DNA of 42,096 bases from an uncultured SAR86 cluster bacterium (GCA_902515455.1 CABXUO010000008.1:1-42096); one strand, 5' to 3'; positions 22,842 to 31,159 are shown, counted from the stretch's first letter. Notes: a model not told the origin generated them from the letters alone. Program-made: numbers and translations.

Positions 22842-25421
22842 ATGAAAAAAATTAATTGCATTTATGTAGCTATTACTTTTTTTGTAACTTTTACTCTTAT
22901 TGCTGAAGAAACTGAGGAGATCATTGCGGTTGCATCATATATTGAATCAAGCGAATTTAATGCATCGCCTATTGATGTTATTTCTGCTGAAGAATTTAAA
23001 AACTTAAGAGTATCTACGGTGGCTGAGTTAAGTAAATATCTAGGTATTGCCTCTGGCTCCCATTTTCAAACTAATGCTTTGGATGGCGTAGATCAAGGCA
23101 TGGCGACAATTACTTTAAGGGGGCTTGACCATGCATCAACCTTAGTTTTAATTAATAAAAAAAGACAGACTCATTCAGGGACACCATCTGATGAGGGAGA
23201 AGGCTATATTGATATCAATATTATTCCTGAAATAGCGCTTGAAAGAATAGAAATTCTTAAAGATGGGGCAACATCATTATATGGATCTGACGCCATTGCA
23301 GGAGTAATTAACTTTCAAACATATCAACAGTTTGACGGGATGCGTTTTTTATTGGGCTCTCAAAAGACTAGTAATTATGACCAAAGAGATAATACTTTAG
23401 GTGTCTTGTTTGGTGGCAAGTTTTGGGAGGGCAATTATGTATTAGCGCTAAGTTCCCTAAATAAATCACCACTAAATGCTGCAAGCATACCTAAATTCGC
23501 AGAACTTGGTCTAAGCGGCTTGGGCAACAGTTTCAAAATCACACAAGCTGACTCAGTTGCAACAGGAACATACGCAGGCAGTTATAGCAAAAATCAAACA
23601 ATTCCAGATCCAAATTGCATTAAAAATGGAGGAGTAATTGCCGGTCCAAGATGCAAGTTCTTGTATGGTGAAAGATTCAATATAGTAAATGATGAAGACC
23701 ACTTAAAAGGATATTTCCATTTTGTGAAATCTATTTTTGATATAGATTATTCAATGACTTTAATGACAGCCTCAATTGATGTCAATGATAATCCTCAATC
23801 TCCGTCCTATCCAGCTTTGTCGTATTTATCTAAAGAGATTTTTCCAGGTCAGGGAGGCAGCCCATTTAACGTGCCGGTTATTTGGTATGGCAGACCTTTA
23901 GGCTCTGCATTTCCATCACCAAATTCACCTAAAGCTATCACGCAATATCATTTCAGCAATACTTTAAATTTTAATATGGCCAAAGATTTAAATTTTGAAT
24001 TATCTTTGACAGCAAGCGAACATGAGAATAAGCATCAGCGTCCAGATACAATAGAGTCAAGATTTGAAGATCTAATTTTAGGAAGAGGCGGTCCTGACGG
24101 CAATGAGCAATGGAATATATTTTTGCCATTAGAAAATTCAGTTACTCTGATAGATTACATCAAAGGTTCAGAGACCTCTCTTAAGGTTGGTAGCTTGTTA
24201 TCTTTGGATGGAATTCTTACTGGTAACAAAAATGGAATTAACTTTGCTTTTGGTTTTCAATTCAATGCAGAAGATCTAGAAATTAATTATTCTGAGACTA
24301 GCAGAGCTGAATTTGATCAAGATGGAAAGTTAACCAAAGCTGCCGATTTATTATTCTTGGGCGGCGGTAAAAACGTTGATACTAGCAGAAATAAACAAGC
24401 CATTTTTTTTGAAACAAATAAGAATTTTGAAAATGTTTTAGATTTAATTTTATCTGGTCGCTATGAAAGACTTGATAATAATTCATCATTCGATCCAAGA
24501 TTTTCTTTTAAATATACAGCTTCAAAAAATTTCTTTTTACGAGGCTCATTTGGAACTTCTTTTACTGCTCCTTCGATGGCACAGATGTACTCATCTGAGA
24601 TACAGCTAGGTAGTGTAAGAGATATTAATGATTCTCCATTCGTACGTTTAGCATTATTAGGAAATCAGTACTTGAAACCTGCGACATCTGAAAATATTAA
24701 TTTTGGTTTTCAATGGAATGTTACGAATGAATTAGATTTGATAATAGATTATTGGAAAATTGATTATAAAAATCGAATTGAAGTAGAAAGTCCTCAGGTA
24801 TTATTAAATACAGACCCTTTTGCACTAAGTGTTACTAGAAATCAATTTGGAGAGTTAATAGCAGTAAGCACCTCATATTTTAATGAAGAAAAAACTGAAG
24901 TTAGCGGCATTGATGCTGAAATTAATTTTTTAAAGATTGTGGAAATTGGAGAATTGAATTATTCCATCAAGGCAACACAATTATCTAAATTTCTGACGCC
25001 CGAGAATCAAGGTGGAGATAATTTTAATATGGTTAACAGGGTTGGAAATTTTAACTTTGATGCTAATACTCATTCCTTGCCTAAATTAAGATTAAATGCA
25101 TTTTTCAGCTGGACAATTAATGATTTAAGGATAGGTATAAATTCAAGGTATGTTGATGGATATTCAAATGACCGCCAGATCCCTGCATCTGCCGCAAGTT
25201 TAGGTTATACAAATTACGTTAAATCTTTTTTAGTACATGATTTTTCAATAATAAAGTCGTTTCAGCGTTCTATTGGCGAAATAAAATTTGGTATGGGAAT
25301 TATCAATGCCTTTGATAAAAAAGCACCTCTACTATACGACGCTCCAGACTTTAGTTTTGATACAAGAGTTCATGATCCAAGAGGTCGATTAATCAATCTA
25401 ACATTAGAATTAAATTTATAA
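22842..25421 (+). CDS. TonB-dependent receptor of unknown substrate
   Basis: An 859-residue outer membrane receptor. A signal peptide (about residues 1-21, ending TLIA) is followed by a TonB-box-like EEIIAVASYI. The plug domain contains ATITLRGLDHASTLVLINKK and IERIEILKDGATSLYGSDA, then a long beta-barrel ends in INLTLELNL. Its C-terminal residue is Leu rather than the usual Phe. A Cys pair in CIKNGGVIAGPRC probably closes an extracellular loop. It has no His-rich insertions, so the cargo likely differs from the neighbour's. No neighbouring enzyme or ABC gene indicates the substrate. It is separated from the ZnuD-like gene by a strong terminator, so it should have its own promoter, which I could not identify. 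Confidence 0.9.
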   Translation: MKKINCIYVAITFFVTFTLIAEETEEIIAVASYIESSEFNASPIDVISAEEFKNLRVSTVAELSKYLGIASGSHFQTNALDGVDQGMATITLRGLDHASTLVLINKKRQTHSGTPSDEGEGYIDINIIPEIALERIEILKDGATSLYGSDAIAGVINFQTYQQFDGMRFLLGSQKTSNYDQRDNTLGVLFGGKFWEGNYVLALSSLNKSPLNAASIPKFAELGLSGLGNSFKITQADSVATGTYAGSYSKNQTIPDPNCIKNGGVIAGPRCKFLYGERFNIVNDEDHLKGYFHFVKSIFDIDYSMTLMTASIDVNDNPQSPSYPALSYLSKEIFPGQGGSPFNVPVIWYGRPLGSAFPSPNSPKAITQYHFSNTLNFNMAKDLNFELSLTASEHENKHQRPDTIESRFEDLILGRGGPDGNEQWNIFLPLENSVTLIDYIKGSETSLKVGSLLSLDGILTGNKNGINFAFGFQFNAEDLEINYSETSRAEFDQDGKLTKAADLLFLGGGKNVDTSRNKQAIFFETNKNFENVLDLILSGRYERLDNNSSFDPRFSFKYTASKNFFLRGSFGTSFTAPSMAQMYSSEIQLGSVRDINDSPFVRLALLGNQYLKPATSENINFGFQWNVTNELDLIIDYWKIDYKNRIEVESPQVLLNTDPFALSVTRNQFGELIAVSTSYFNEEKTEVSGIDAEINFLKIVEIGELNYSIKATQLSKFLTPENQGGDNFNMVNRVGNFNFDANTHSLPKLRLNAFFSWTINDLRIGINSRYVDGYSNDRQIPASAASLGYTNYVKSFLVHDFSIIKSFQRSIGEIKFGMGIINAFDKKAPLLYDAPDFSFDTRVHDPRGRLINLTLELNL

Positions 25422-25428
25422 AAAAATC

Positions 25429-25456
25429 ATAAAGGACCTATTTAAAGGCCCTTTAT
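25429..25456 (+). terminator. Weak hairpin, possible terminator of the second receptor
   Basis: ATAAAGGACC (25429-25438) pairs with GGCCCTTTAT (25447-25456) with one A-C mismatch. The following CATTCTTT is only partly T-rich, so termination would be weak. Confidence 0.4.
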
Positions 25457-25466
25457 CATTCTTTAA

Positions 25467-25560
25467 GGGGGAAAATGTACGCTAAGCATTTAGTGAATTT
25501 GTATTCAACTTCTATATTTGGGGGAAAGAATGAATACTTAACGTACATATAACTTAGTGC
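25467..25560 (+). other. Structured spacer with inverted repeats and a possible 25-codon ORF
   Basis: ATGTACGCTAAG (25475-25486) is complementary, with one mismatch, to CTTAACGTACAT (25537-25548). Inside it, GTATTCA (25501-25507) can pair with TGAATAC (25531-25537), or ATTCA (25503-25507) with TGAAT (25494-25498), so alternative folds compete. A direct repeat GGGGGAAA occurs at 25467 and 25520. An ORF at 25475-25552 (MYAKHLVN...NEYLTYI, 25 residues) has a GGGGG ribosome-site-like run just upstream, and its ATG lies in the left arm. Function unknown; it could be a small RNA, a leader or chance. Confidence 0.35.
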
Positions 25561-25585
25561 AATTTACGTGCCAATAATAAATTTT

Positions 25586-25614
25586 TTGAATGATATTCTG
25601 TTTATTGTTATAAA
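25586..25614 (+). promoter_or_regulatory. Candidate sigma70 promoter for the AhpD-like gene
   Basis: TTGAAT (25586-25591), 17-base spacer, TATAAA (25609-25614), with the gene's ATG 24 bases downstream. Confidence 0.55.
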
Positions 25615-25637
25615 TAAAAGATCGAAAATGGAGAAAT

Positions 25638-26153
25638 ATGAGAATTAACCTTAACCAAGATAGTGATAGTGTAATGACAGGCCCTGGTGAAATCTATGCA
25701 AAGGAAATATCCGGAGCTGGGAATGCATTTGCGTTAGCAATATATCAACACAGCAAGCTTCCATTAAGGGTCTTTGAAGCTGCACGAATGGCTACGGCGA
25801 TGATTAATGGCTGTATGATTTGTATGAATTGGCAGTCAAAAAGAGACGTGCATCAAATGGGTATTACTAAGGGTGTTATTGAAAATGGTAAAGCGCCTAA
25901 TAAAGACTTTTACTCTAATTTACTCAGTGAGAATTATGTTCATTTATCCAAAAAGGAGTTATTGGCAGTCAAATTTGCTAAAGCTATGGGTGAAGATCCA
26001 AAAGGATTATCTAATGATGAAAAATTTTGGGTTGAGGTAAAGGATGTTTTTTCAGATGCAGAGATTACGGATCTGACATATTGTATTGCTGGATGGATGG
26101 GTATGGGTAGAGTTGCTCATGTGCTGGGTTTAGATCAGAATTGTGAGATATAA
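25638..26153 (+). CDS. Carboxymuconolactone decarboxylase-family (AhpD-like) protein
   Basis: A 171-residue cytoplasmic protein of the AhpD/CMD superfamily, all-helical, with the redox CxxC at Cys59 and Cys62 in ARMATAMINGCMICMNWQSK. Members reduce peroxide-related partners or act as decarboxylases; the CxxC favours an alkylhydroperoxidase-like disulfide role. The usual His a few residues after the second Cys is not seen (Trp and Gln instead), so activity may differ. A TGGAG ribosome site precedes the ATG, and a good promoter lies 24 bases upstream. A 34-codon membrane peptide gene follows 5 bases after the stop. Confidence 0.87.
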   Translation: MRINLNQDSDSVMTGPGEIYAKEISGAGNAFALAIYQHSKLPLRVFEAARMATAMINGCMICMNWQSKRDVHQMGITKGVIENGKAPNKDFYSNLLSENYVHLSKKELLAVKFAKAMGEDPKGLSNDEKFWVEVKDVFSDAEITDLTYCIAGWMGMGRVAHVLGLDQNCEI

Positions 26154-26158
26154 AATTT

Positions 26159-26263
26159 ATGAAAAAAGAAAATAAGTTAGAGAAAGATTTCAAGTTTGCA
26201 AGATATATGTATGTTTTAATATATCTGAGTCTGGTAATCCTTCTATTGATTATCTATTTGTAG
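26159..26263 (+). CDS. Possible 34-residue single-pass membrane peptide
   Basis: ATG at 26159, five bases after the AhpD-like stop, and TAG at 26261-26263. The charged N-terminal half starts MKKENKLEKDFKFARYMY. The C-terminal half is a continuous hydrophobic segment (VLIYLSLVILLLIIYL), long enough to cross the membrane, ending at the stop. The amphipathic-basic then hydrophobic design and tight spacing favour a real small protein cotranscribed with the upstream gene, but no homology can be claimed. No clear ribosome site, so coupling would be needed. Confidence 0.45.
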   Translation: MKKENKLEKDFKFARYMYVLIYLSLVILLLIIYL

Positions 26264-26275
26264 TTTTTTAGGAAA

Positions 26276-26351
<76 letters not shown>

Positions 26352-26425
26352 AAAGACCGAAATTTTACATCAATAATTTCAATGTGGAAAGTTACAAAAT
26401 TGTTGCGGTAAATTCAATCGTTATG

Positions 26426-26442
26426 CGTGTATAATTTACACG
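26426..26442. promoter_or_regulatory. -10 element inside a 6-bp palindrome, before the secreted protein gene
   Basis: CGTGTA (26426-26431), TAATT, TACACG (26437-26442). The perfect -10 TATAAT lies at 26430-26435. No good -35 is seen 17 bases upstream, so an activator or repressor site is plausible. The gene's ATG is 25 bases downstream. Confidence 0.45.
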
Positions 26443-26467
26443 TTATTAATTTATTGAGAGAAAGCTT

Positions 26468-27202
26468 ATGAAAAAAATATATTTATTATTTACTTTGGTT
26501 TTTAGCTTTGGAATTTCAGCTGATGATCATTTACCAGAAAATTTTTCAATGTATCAAACAAATTTTTTGTTCAATTGTCCTGAACCAGAAATGTGTTTTG
26601 CTGCTTTTGATAAGTATATGAATTCCCCAATGGTTGCAAAAGAAAAATTTGAAGTTGATTTTTATGCTTTGCAGCAAAATGGCTGGGATGAGTCAACACA
26701 TGGTGTTAGCTGGTACTTTAAAGACGCAGATCAATATGCAAAAGCTGGCGAACTCTTTGCAACCACGAAAGCTGGGGGAGAGTTTAGAAAAACTATGAAT
26801 GAACTTGAGGTAGAAACTATCTCTGATACTTTAACTGTTCACAGCATTGGTAAAGTTCTTGCAGGAGAAACGACAGATAACTTGGTTAGCCTTCGATATA
26901 GTCTTGAAGTGATCGATCCAGCAAAGTTTGTTCCTTTATGGCTTAGCTTTTCTAAAAGTATTGAAAAATATGATTGGGCTTCAAATGCATATGGTTTGCA
27001 GACACATTTTTTAGGAAATAATGGAACCGGCATTACACATGAAATTTGGGCATCATTTAATACCGTTCAAGATGCCTTAACATTTTTAAGTGGCTTAAAT
27101 AATTCTAAAGAGTTCGCTGAATATGGTCCTAAAGCAAGAGAATATAGTAAGTTTAAAAGATCCTATATGGAAGTAAGCTTAAAGCAGTACAATCCTGATT
27201 GA
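26468..27202 (+). CDS. Exported protein of unknown function with two similar domains
   Basis: A 244-residue protein I do not recognise. It has a clear signal peptide (MKKIYLLFTLVFSFGISA, cleavage before Asp19) and no membrane segment afterwards, so it is probably periplasmic or secreted. The mature part looks like two copies of one domain of about 100 residues. The first has THGVSWYFKDADQYAKAGELF, the second THEIWASFNTVQDALTFLSGL; each is followed by a short helix and a terminal strand (ELEVETISDTLTV; SYMEVSL). This suggests a tandem ferredoxin-like (dimeric alpha/beta barrel) fold, by inference. Only two Cys are present, near the N-terminus (CPEPEMC). It has a -10 within a palindrome upstream and a hairpin downstream; it is monocistronic. 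Confidence 0.8.
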   Translation: MKKIYLLFTLVFSFGISADDHLPENFSMYQTNFLFNCPEPEMCFAAFDKYMNSPMVAKEKFEVDFYALQQNGWDESTHGVSWYFKDADQYAKAGELFATTKAGGEFRKTMNELEVETISDTLTVHSIGKVLAGETTDNLVSLRYSLEVIDPAKFVPLWLSFSKSIEKYDWASNAYGLQTHFLGNNGTGITHEIWASFNTVQDALTFLSGLNNSKEFAEYGPKAREYSKFKRSYMEVSLKQYNPD

Positions 27203-27218
27203 TCAATACAATTTAAAG

Positions 27219-27246
27219 AAATGGCCTCAACATGGGGCCATTTTAT
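27219..27246 (+). terminator. Hairpin between convergent genes, likely terminator
   Basis: AAATGGCC (27219-27226) pairs with GGCCATTT (27236-27243) around a 9-base loop, followed by TAT. It sits between the exported protein gene and the end of msrA and may serve both strands. Confidence 0.6.
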
Positions 27247-27797
27247 ATTCTTAATTCACAACCCGTCCCACCTAGACCACAATATCCATTGGGATTTTTA
27301 TCAAGATATTGTTGATGATATTCCTCTGCCAGAAAATACTTATCTTCTATTTTTACTTCAGTTGTAATCATTCCAAGATTGGACTCACTCAGGCTCTCTT
27401 GATATTTGATAAGGCTTTCTTTGATAGTTATCAAATCTTCATTATTTGAAGAGTAACATACTGATCGATATTGAGTGCCAACATCATTGCCTTGCCTCAT
27501 TCCTTGAGTAGGATCATGACATTCCCAAAATATCTTTAGTAACTCCATGAGAGAAATAATCGCTGGATCGTAATCAACTTTTACAACCTCAGCATGGCCT
27601 GTTATGCCTGCACAAACCAATTCATAGCTTGGTTCGTTATGGTCACCACCAGCATAACCAACCGATGTCATAACCACTCCAGGCAGAGACCAAAATTTTC
27701 TTTCCACTCCCCAAAAACATCCAGCTCCAAATACCACTGATTTAATTGATGATGATTGATCATGATTAATTTCTTTTTTAAAAACAGTATGATTCAT
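27243..27797 (-). CDS. msrA: Peptide methionine sulfoxide reductase MsrA
   Basis: Reduces methionine-S-sulfoxide in proteins and repairs oxidative damage. The 184-residue product has the catalytic GCFWG motif (26-30, nucleophile Cys27), GYAGGDHNEPSYE, and HDPTQGMRQGNDVGTQYRS. The resolving Cys residues lie in the C-terminal tail (Cys173 and Cys180, GYCGLGGTGCEL). No MsrB domain is fused. It starts 4 bases after the end of birA on the minus strand, so the two are likely cotranscribed. Confidence 0.95.
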   Translation of the reverse strand: MNHTVFKKEINHDQSSSIKSVVFGAGCFWGVERKFWSLPGVVMTSVGYAGGDHNEPSYELVCAGITGHAEVVKVDYDPAIISLMELLKIFWECHDPTQGMRQGNDVGTQYRSVCYSSNNEDLITIKESLIKYQESLSESNLGMITTEVKIEDKYFLAEEYHQQYLDKNPNGYCGLGGTGCELRI

Positions 27798-27801
27798 AAA
27801 T

Positions 27802-28548
27802 TTAATATATCCCTTTAATTGAACATTCTCCTGAACTAATGGATCTCAACTCATTCGATGTTTTTAAGAGCATATTACCTTTTTCATCGACTCCTTGAAA
27901 GATACCAACTTCTTCATCTTGTTGATTATTAGATATAACTTTTAACTCATCACCAATATGCATGCATCTTTTTTCCCAGGCTGCTAACCAATTTGGGTAG
28001 CCGTTTTCTGCATAATAAATAATTGCATGTAAGATTGAATTTATTAGTTTTTCCCTTGGCATTATTTTAGCAAGCTTGCCAATTTCCCCCCACCAGGACT
28101 CTTTTTTAGGCAGAGCATAATTTATTCCTATGCCAACTATGAATTCTATTTCACTATTTATAATTTCTGATTCAACTAAAATGCCACATATTTTTTGTTT
28201 ATTTATTAAAAGATCATTTGGCCATTTTAGCCCTGCATTAATTTTTTTACCTGATACAGATTCGATAGACTCAGATATTAGAAGTCCGATAATAAGACTT
28301 AATGGGATGTTATTTTTATCCTTGAATTTGATCGTCATGTAGATATTGCCACTATCTGGACTGTACCATTGCTTTCCATGCCTGCCTCTCCCGGCGGTTT
28401 GTTGCTCAGAAATTACAATTAAGAAGTTTTTAAGTAATTCTTTGTCTTTAGCAAATGTATTTGTTGAATCTACTGTTTCAAGAAGATAAAAGTCTATATT
28501 TTCATGATTCAAGCCTTTCAAAACGCCTTTTTGTGTTAATTTGTGCAA
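27802..28548 (-). CDS. birA: Biotin--[acetyl-CoA carboxylase] ligase, without DNA-binding domain
   Basis: Activates biotin with ATP and attaches it to the AccB subunit. The 248 residues correspond to the catalytic and C-terminal domains only. Motifs GRGRHGKQW (53-61, biotinyl-AMP loop) and KWPND (108-112) are intact, and CGILVE follows. The N-terminal winged-helix domain that makes E. coli BirA (321 residues) a repressor of the bio operon is absent. The start must be TTG at 28548: an in-frame TAG lies five codons upstream and no Met occurs before the conserved core. The position beside the tRNA-tuf cluster matches E. coli synteny, but on the opposite strand. Confidence 0.92.
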   Translation of the reverse strand: MHKLTQKGVLKGLNHENIDFYLLETVDSTNTFAKDKELLKNFLIVISEQQTAGRGRHGKQWYSPDSGNIYMTIKFKDKNNIPLSLIIGLLISESIESVSGKKINAGLKWPNDLLINKQKICGILVESEIINSEIEFIVGIGINYALPKKESWWGEIGKLAKIMPREKLINSILHAIIYYAENGYPNWLAAWEKRCMHIGDELKVISNNQQDEEVGIFQGVDEKGNMLLKTSNELRSISSGECSIKGIY

Positions 28549-28564
28549 GTTATTAATAATCTAG

Positions 28565-28593
28565 TTGACTTCAGCTCATTCTAGAACAAAAAT
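28565..28593 (+). promoter_or_regulatory. Candidate promoter for tRNA-Tyr
   Basis: TTGACT (28565-28570), 17-base spacer, AAAAAT (28588-28593), then the GC-rich AGCACCC discriminator. tRNA-Tyr begins 15 bases downstream. The -10 is weak (4 of 6). Confidence 0.45.
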
Positions 28594-28607
28594 AGCACCC
28601 TTGAAAT

Positions 28608-28692
28608 GGAGGAGTGGCCGAGTGGTTAAAGGCGGCAGACTGTAAATCTGTTCTCTACGAGTACGTTGGTTCGAATCCAGCCTCCTCCACCA
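28608..28692 (+). tRNA. tRNA-Tyr (anticodon GUA)
   Basis: 85 bases with encoded CCA and the long variable arm of a class II tRNA. The acceptor GGAGGAG pairs with CTCCTCC; anticodon stem-loop CAGACTGTAAATCTG; T arm GGTTCGAATCC. It lies upstream of tRNA-Thr(GGU) and tuf, as in the E. coli tyrU-thrT-tufB order but without tRNA-Gly. Confidence 0.97.
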
Positions 28693-28723
28693 TTTTTTAA
28701 TAGAACATTTACTGTTAAAAAGG

Positions 28724-28752
28724 TTGAGTTTATCGATTTTTAAGGGGATAAT
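28724..28752 (+). promoter_or_regulatory. Promoter for tRNA-Thr(GGU)-tuf, with GC-rich discriminator
   Basis: TTGAGT (28724-28729), a 17-base spacer, GATAAT (28747-28752), then ACGCCACC. A GC-rich discriminator is typical of stringently controlled tRNA and translation promoters. Confidence 0.65.
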
Positions 28753-28784
28753 ACGCCACCTTAAATTTGGATACTGTAATTCGG

Positions 28785-28859
28785 GCTCATATAGCTCAGC
28801 GGTAGAGCACTTGCTTGGTAAGTAAGAGGTCACCGGTTCAAGTCCGGTTATGAGCTCCA
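28785..28859 (+). tRNA. tRNA-Thr (anticodon GGU)
   Basis: 75 bases with encoded CCA. The acceptor GCTCATA pairs with TATGAGC; D arm GCTCAGCGGTAGAGC; anticodon stem CTTGC/GTAAG with loop TTGGTAA; T arm CCGGTTCAAGTCCGG. It is 46 bases upstream of tuf, probably in one transcript. Confidence 0.97.
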
Positions 28860-28905
28860 TTTTATAGGTAAATTTTAGAGTTAATTTCAAAAAGAGAGGC
28901 AAGAA

Positions 28906-30096
28906 ATGGCTAGAGAAAAATACGAAAGAACGCTTCCCCATGTGAATGTGGGAACTATTGGTCACGTTGATCACGGAAAAACTACGCTTACAGCGGCACT
29001 AACAAAAGTATGCGCTGAAGTTTATGGTGGTGAAGCTGTTGCATTTGATGGAATTGATAATGCTCCAGAAGAAAGAGAGCGTGGAATAACCATTGCAACA
29101 TCTCACGTTGAATATGTATCAACCGAAAGACACTATGCACACGTTGATTGTCCTGGTCATGCTGATTATGTTAAGAATATGATTACAGGTGCAGCTCAAA
29201 TGGATGGAGCTATCCTAGTTGTAAGTGCTGCAGATGGTCCAATGCCTCAGACAAGAGAGCACATTCTGTTAGCGCGTCAGGTTGGAGTTCCAAAAATTGT
29301 AGTTTTCTTAAATAAAGCTGATCAAGTTGACGATGCTGAATTACAGGAATTAGTGGAAATGGAAATCAGAGAACTTCTTGATGAATATGACTTCCCTGGT
29401 GACGACACTCCTATTATCACAGGTAGCGCATTAAAGGCTTTAGAAGGTGATACATCCGAAATTGGTGTTGACGCAGTAACAAAGCTTGTTGAAGCTCTTG
29501 ACTCATTTGTTCCAATACCAGAAAGAGACGAAGACAAGCCTTTCTTAATGCCTGTAGAGGATGTCTTTACGATATCAGGAAGAGGAACAGTTGTTACTGG
29601 AAGAATTGAGAGCGGAATCGTTAAGACCGGCGATTCTTTAGAAATTGTGGGTATTTCAGATACCACTACGACAACATGTACTGGTGTTGAGATGTTCAGA
29701 AAATCTCTCGATGAAGGAAGAGCTGGTGAGAACTGTGGAGTTCTTTTAAGAGGAATTGAAAGAGATGCTGTAGAGAGAGGGCAAGTGTTGAGTGCCCCTG
29801 GATCTATTAATCCTCATACAGAATTCGAAGCTGAAATATACGTTCTTAGCAAAGAAGAAGGTGGTAGACATACACCTTTCTTTAGCAACTATAGACCGCA
29901 ATTCTACTTTAGAACTACTGACGTGACTGGTGCTTGTGTATTGCCCGATGGTGTAGAGATGGTTATGCCTGGAGATAACATTAAGATGACAGTTACTCTT
30001 ATTGCCCCAATTGCTATGGACGAAGGATTAAAGTTTGCAATTAGAGAGGGTGGAAGAACCGTTGGAGCTGGCGTAGTCTCAAAGATTATTAAGTAA
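28906..30096 (+). CDS. tuf: Elongation factor Tu
   Basis: GTPase that brings aminoacyl-tRNA to the ribosomal A site. The 396-residue product has GHVDHGKT (19-26), [12 protein letters not shown] (from 81), the guanine-specificity motif NKAD (NKCD in E. coli), and domain II/III sequence including [29 protein letters not shown] and the C-terminal [15 protein letters not shown]. It follows tRNA-Thr and is closed by a terminator, after which tRNA-Trp and secE continue. The position corresponds to tufB of E. coli; the window ends before any fusA-linked tuf copy could be seen. Confidence 0.98.
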   Translation: MAREKYERTLPHVNVGTIGHVDHGKTTLTAALTKVCAEVYGGEAVAFDGIDNAPEERERGITIATSHVEYVSTERHYAHVDCPGHADYVKNMITGAAQMDGAILVVSAADGPMPQTREHILLARQVGVPKIVVFLNKADQVDDAELQELVEMEIRELLDEYDFPGDDTPIITGSALKALEGDTSEIGVDAVTKLVEALDSFVPIPERDEDKPFLMPVEDVFTISGRGTVVTGRIESGIVKTGDSLEIVGISDTTTTTCTGVEMFRKSLDEGRAGENCGVLLRGIERDAVERGQVLSAPGSINPHTEFEAEIYVLSKEEGGRHTPFFSNYRPQFYFRTTDVTGACVLPDGVEMVMPGDNIKMTVTLIAPIAMDEGLKFAIREGGRTVGAGVVSKIIK

Positions 30097-30114
30097 TTTA
30101 AAATTTTACAATTT

Positions 30115-30140
30115 TGCCGAGATATAAGCTCGGCATTTTT
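30115..30140 (+). terminator. Intrinsic terminator after tuf
   Basis: TGCCGAG (30115-30121) pairs with CTCGGCA (30129-30135) around a 7-base loop, followed by TTTTT (30136-30140). It lies before tRNA-Trp, so downstream genes need read-through or a promoter I could not identify in the 22-base gap. Confidence 0.85.
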
Positions 30141-30162
30141 GTCTCTTTATAGGAGAAAATTT

Positions 30163-30238
30163 AGGCCAGTAGCTCAACTGGTAGAGCGACGGTCTCCAAA
30201 ACCGTAGGTTGGGGGTTCAAGTCCCTCCTGGCCTGCCA
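30163..30238 (+). tRNA. tRNA-Trp (anticodon CCA)
   Basis: 76 bases with encoded CCA. The acceptor AGGCCAG pairs with CTGGCCT; anticodon stem-loop ACGGTCTCCAAAACCGT; T arm with GGTTCAAGTCC. It lies between tuf and secE, a placement seen in many gammaproteobacteria. Confidence 0.97.
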
Positions 30239-30261
30239 AGGAGCTGGTTTAATAAAGAAAT

Positions 30262-30624
30262 ATGGCAAAGGGTAAATCATCAAACATTGCCGATAAGATC
30301 AAATGGCTTGTGTCCATTAGCATCTTTTCCGCCGCTATAGTTGGAAACAGTTATTACACCGAAGTTGCTTTTTTATATAGAGTCCTTGCAGTTGTCGCTC
30401 TTTTTATTGTTGCAACCGTGATTCTTGCAACTACTATATTTGGAAAAGGTGCAGTCTCTCTAATGAGAGAGTCAAGAACGGAAATGAGAAGAGTTGTTTG
30501 GCCTACTAGGATGGAGACTACTCAAACTTTTATGGTAGTTTTTGGTTCCATAATTGTTCTATGTTTATTTTTCTGGGCGCTAGAGTCTCTTTTAAGTTGG
30601 CTAACAAAATTAATTTTAGGATAG
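30262..30624 (+). CDS. secE: Protein translocase subunit SecE
   Basis: Essential inner-membrane subunit that clamps SecY in the SecYEG channel. The 120-residue product has three predicted membrane helices (about 13-29, 38-61 and 90-114), like the E. coli form. The conserved amphipathic segment before the last helix (MRESRTEMRRVVWPTRMETTQ) is the SecE signature. It starts 23 bases after tRNA-Trp and is followed after 7 bases by nusG. Confidence 0.95.
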   Translation: MAKGKSSNIADKIKWLVSISIFSAAIVGNSYYTEVAFLYRVLAVVALFIVATVILATTIFGKGAVSLMRESRTEMRRVVWPTRMETTQTFMVVFGSIIVLCLFFWALESLLSWLTKLILG

Positions 30625-30631
30625 TGATAAA

Positions 30632-31159
30632 GTGAACTGGTACGTAATAATGGCATATTCAGGATATGAGCTTAAAGTTAAAGCTGCCTTGGAAGAGCGA
30701 ATAGAGCTTGCTGGTTTAAAGGATCAGTTTGGAGAAATTTTAGTTCCAACTGAGTCAGTTGTAGAGTTAAAAAGTGGCGCTAAGAAAAAAACAGAACGTA
30801 AATTTTTTCCAGGTTACATATTAATCGAAATGGAAATGAATGATGATACTTGGCAATTAGTAAAGCACACTCCAAGAGTCAGCACCTTTGTGGGCGGAAA
30901 AAAAGATAAGCCATCTCCCATATCTAAAGCTGATGTAGATAACATTATTAATAGAATTGAAGTTGGAGAAGAAGCCCCAAGACCTAAGACATTGTTTGAG
31001 CCTGGAGAAGTTATTAGAGTTTGTGATGGTCCTTTTAACGATTTTAACGGTATCGTCGAAGAAGTTGACTATGAGCGAAGCAGTGTGAAAGTCTCAGTTC
31101 AAATCCTAGGAAGATCTACTCCTGTTCAATTAGATTTTATACAAATTGAGAAAACATAA
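30632..31159 (+). CDS. nusG: Transcription termination/antitermination factor NusG
   Basis: Binds RNA polymerase and links it to Rho, to S10 and to rrn antitermination. The 175-residue product starts at GTG 30632 and reads [20 protein letters not shown], the normal start of the NGN domain. [19 protein letters not shown] lies in that domain, and the C-terminal KOW domain begins [19 protein letters not shown]. Its stop overlaps the rplK ATG by one base (TAATG). Confidence 0.97.
   Translation: MNWYVIMAYSGYELKVKAALEERIELAGLKDQFGEILVPTESVVELKSGAKKKTERKFFPGYILIEMEMNDDTWQLVKHTPRVSTFVGGKKDKPSPISKADVDNIINRIEVGEEAPRPKTLFEPGEVIRVCDGPFNDFNGIVEEVDYERSSVKVSVQILGRSTPVQLDFIQIEKT

Noticed and set aside
25475..25552. 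25-residue ORF as a PqqA-like cofactor precursor (it has an ExxxY spacing)
   Set aside because: No radical SAM or pqq gene is nearby and the rest of the peptide does not match; the spacing is likely chance.
28693..28784. Relic of tRNA-Gly between tRNA-Tyr and tRNA-Thr
   Set aside because: No cloverleaf or T-arm remnant can be recognised in the 92 bases.
28576..28974. 132-codon minus-strand frame with an LDSNQRTRREQ-like sequence
   Set aside because: It is antisense across two tRNA genes and the start of tuf; this is a well-known spurious tRNA-derived translation.
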